NCBI GenBank assembly: GCA_030737875.1
Contig: CM060920.1
Span: 483,258,861 to 483,322,860 of the forward strand
Source: Allium sativum
Lineage: Eukaryota; Streptophyta; Magnoliopsida; Asparagales; Amaryllidaceae
Direction: 5' to 3'
Length of the DNA: 64,000 nt
Position 1 is the first letter of the stretch, and each line of letters starts with the position of its first letter. The position numbers were made by a program, and so were the translations under genes. Below the pieces are notes generated by a model. That model did not search any database. It was given only the letters and a program-made list of their open reading frames with translations, and was not told where the DNA came from. Of the stretch, positions 61,701 through 64,000 are shown one piece after another.

Positions 61701-63443
61701 TTATGGCCAATTTCAAATTTATACCAATATACTTATTACGCCAAATTAGCTAATCCAATCCTGATTTAACATTCTAATTCACGGCAAACTAGACTTATTA
61801 CTCTAGTTCTTTATTCATGTAAATGCTAGATTTACATGTCAATACTAGATTCAAATTACACATCTTATAATTCATGTCAAATTTATCCAATTTGCTTTTC
61901 TATGAACATGCCATATTACATGTTCCTAATTTATGACAAATTCCATGTTTTACAACTATGTTTTAGTACATTTCACATTATGCCCAAATCGTATTCCCAC
62001 CGTTCGTATAATTGCGATTCAATCTAGATTATGGATAAATGTAGACTCGTAGAAATTAGGGAATGAACCAAAGATGCTATGAAAAAGGATGGACATAATA
62101 ACTGGCATAAAAGGTTTGAATAACGACGTAGGTTCAAGAACATGGGTAGACCTAACTTAATAGGTAAATTCCCAAGGTCTAAAACCAAGGATAGACAGAA
62201 TAGAGACGCAGGTTCAAGAACATGGGTAAACCTAACTTAGTAGGTAAATTCCCATAGTCTAAAACCAAAGAAAACCAAGGACAGGCAGAATAAATAATTG
62301 GGTTTAGACCCAATCTCAAAATCAAAGAACTTAACCAACACTTTCCTAGTCATGAATCATAGGTGTTTAATCACAGATGTCCTTGTTATGTCATAGGCAA
62401 TAGTGTATGTTTTCTAATCAAAGGCATAGGTTTAGTCAAGGAAATAATCCTCATAGTCATAGTCATAGTCATAGTCATAGGCAATGTTCGTAGTCATAGG
62501 CAATGTCCATAGTCATAGGCAAATGTTCATAGTCATAGGTAATGTCCATAGTCGTAGGCAATGCTCATAGTCAAAGAGGCATATGGTTTTAAGGTCCATA
62601 GCTTCATAGTCTTATCGGTCATCGAATCATAACAGTTCTTAATTAAGTCCAAAGACATAGGAACATATTGGAATAGAAAGATTTGGCATATTCTTTTATT
62701 CCTTTAATTCATGTCACAAACAGAGAGAAACTTTCAAATCTAAAAAGTAACTGACTTACAGAAATTTAGATTAGAAAAGAAAGATGGCGTTGCTATGATT
62801 CGTGCGACGTTGCTCGAAACCGTTTGAGCTAGCCTTTGATTCTTCACTTGAAATCCTAGCCTGACTTGAACCTCTTCTTGAAAGTCTTTTAGCAGGATCT
62901 CCTCGTCTTGATTTATTTTATATATATATTATTCTATTTATTATTTAATTAAGAGGAGGAGAAGAAGCCATGTTCGCCAATAATCTTTGCAGCATAAGGG
63001 TAGAAAAGAATTGTGAATAGAGAAGAAGATCAGGGCTGTTTATATAGTGTTAGGCGGACGAACCTAGGCAGAAAACGTGACTAAATACATCGGAACGAAC
63101 CAGGTGCAGAAAGCTGGAAAAACGGGGGGGGGGGGGGGTCGACCCCCAGGTCGACTATGTAGTCGACCTAGGTGCCCCAGGTCGACTACCCAGTCGACCT
63201 GGGTGTCTTGGGCAGGAAATTTGAATTTGTTTTTTGTCTGTTCGAATTTTAAACTGAACTCTGAAACTTCCGGAGGCCCTATCTCCCTCATACGGACTCC
63301 GATTTACGCAAACTCGGACTAGTTTTCATGCAGAATTCCGAGACGAACACAATGGCGCAGCCCGTTTCCCTTGATTTTGATTTTAAATTATAATTCTGCC
63401 TTGATTTGTGAATCTTAGTGTTACAGAATTACAGGGTGTTACA
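58767..63443 (-). repeat. Element C LTR 2 (sense 5' LTR)
   Basis: 4677 bp, collinear with LTR 1. Differences include a longer G-run (about 63124-63138), a 36-bp loss near 63214-63220 removing the E2F-like palindrome, and slippage in the 22-bp array. TATA-like box at 63036-63047. It ends GGGTGTTACA and is followed by CTCTT. Confidence 0.95.
60385..61150 (-). repeat. GGTTAAGT/ACTTAACC inverted-repeat array, C LTR 2
   Basis: Copy of the array at 53925-54690, with independent substitutions in arms and linkers (for example TTGGCCAAGAG in place of TTGGCTAAGTG). Confidence 0.85.
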
Positions 63444-63448
63444 CTCTT
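63444..63448. repeat. Target site duplication of C, right copy (CTCTT)
   Basis: It follows the C terminus GTTACA; D LTR sequence CTTTTCAACAGAAGCC resumes immediately. Confidence 0.95.
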
Positions 63449-64000
63449 CTTTTCAACAGAAGCCTTGATCCTTTGCATCTTAGCATTCCACACTGACAAT
63501 TCATGCCAGGCAAGTGATGTCTATCAATATATAACCTCTAAGCTCGTATGTCTCAGAGAGGGTGTTAAGCAAGAGAATAAATTCTCCGCCACCAAACAGA
63601 TATATGTTAATAGAAATCAATTGGCATAGAATGAAATCCAATGTCAGACACATATCCATTTACAAGTTCGTTCTGGGTCTGAACGAAACCAGAGGCACAT
63701 TATTCCTTGTCCCATATGTCTAATACAGGAGAGAGGTCCTCGCATACCCGTTGATCTCCAAGTACGTCTGAATGATCACCACTCATTACCTTGTCTTGGG
63801 TGTACAACCCAATCAAGACATCAGTAATCGTCTAAACGACGTAAAGAACTCTGGTCTTCAACCACCGTCTTCATAGTCGACTTTTAATCGTCGTAGTAAT
63901 TATTCAGAATGGGTTAAACTCGGCCTTTCCGAATAACACGCGTATTTTATAATCAAGTGCTATAAAAACACACCATACGCCTCATTCCAACTCAGAATAT
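63449..64000 (-). repeat. Element D right LTR, part 2 (runs off the window)
   Basis: It aligns with 46901-47460 of the D left LTR at roughly 92-93% by eye (shared TCTTAGCAT, GACAATTCATGCCA, TTCGTTCTGGGTCTGAACG). The lower identity than for A, B and C fits D being the oldest of the four. The end of D and its TSD lie beyond the window. Confidence 0.88.

Larger units (their letters stand above)
52304..63443 (-). mobile_element. Element C: non-autonomous LTR retrotransposon
   Basis: 11,140 bp with two LTRs of about 4.7 kb, a polypurine tract, a tRNA-Met primer site and an internal region of 1757 bp without an intact gene. It is flanked by CTCTT at 52299-52303 and 63444-63448 and lies in the right LTR of D. 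LTR similarity is about 97-98% by eye. It is of the same family as E, in opposite orientation. Confidence 0.95.

Overview
This window is plant nuclear DNA built almost entirely of nested Ty3/gypsy (Metaviridae) LTR retrotransposons. The evidence is one complete gag-pol ORF with a C-terminal chromodomain-like end, primer binding sites matching plant initiator tRNA-Met (TGGTATCAGAGC), purine-rich tracts next to LTR starts, 5-bp target site duplications (TSDs) and AT-rich non-coding LTRs of 3 to 6.3 kb. The protein architecture fits a plant chromovirus, most likely the Tekay/Del lineage. I see no host gene, tRNA gene, rRNA gene or CRISPR array, and I cannot name the species.

Layout, with elements lettered here. 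E (1-7232, + strand) is a decayed element: a left LTR cut by the window edge, an integrase/chromodomain pseudogene, and a right LTR. It interrupts an A-like LTR, of which 7233-7362 remains on this side. That LTR seems to sit in another relic LTR, F (7363-11046), which carries a long tandem array. Region G (11047-14596) ends like an LTR and contains a promoter-like, GC-rich stretch. D (14714 to beyond 64000, - strand) is the oldest large host element. B (15280-46277, - strand, TSD GGTCC) inserted into the left LTR of D. A (19363-36635, + strand, TSD ACCAA) inserted into the left LTR of B. C (52304-63443, - strand, TSD CTCTT) inserted into the remnant right LTR of D. For A, B and C an empty copy of the target site can be read elsewhere in the window, so the order of events is well supported.

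Only A has coding capacity: one 1410-codon gag-pol frame (25967-30199) between LTRs of about 6.34 kb that look roughly 98-99% identical by eye. Its protease active-site motif is altered (DTR at residues 346-348) and one reverse transcriptase segment is unusual. B and C keep two full LTRs, a tRNA-Met primer site and a polypurine tract, but have internal regions of only about 1.4 and 1.8 kb without gag-pol, so they would need proteins supplied by a relative.

The most interesting pattern is that the LTRs of A, B, C, D and F (and more weakly E) all carry tandem arrays of short inverted repeats. Arm sequences change from unit to unit while remaining complementary. Two LTR palindromes and an E2F-like palindrome upstream of the TATA box of C are a second candidate regulatory structure.
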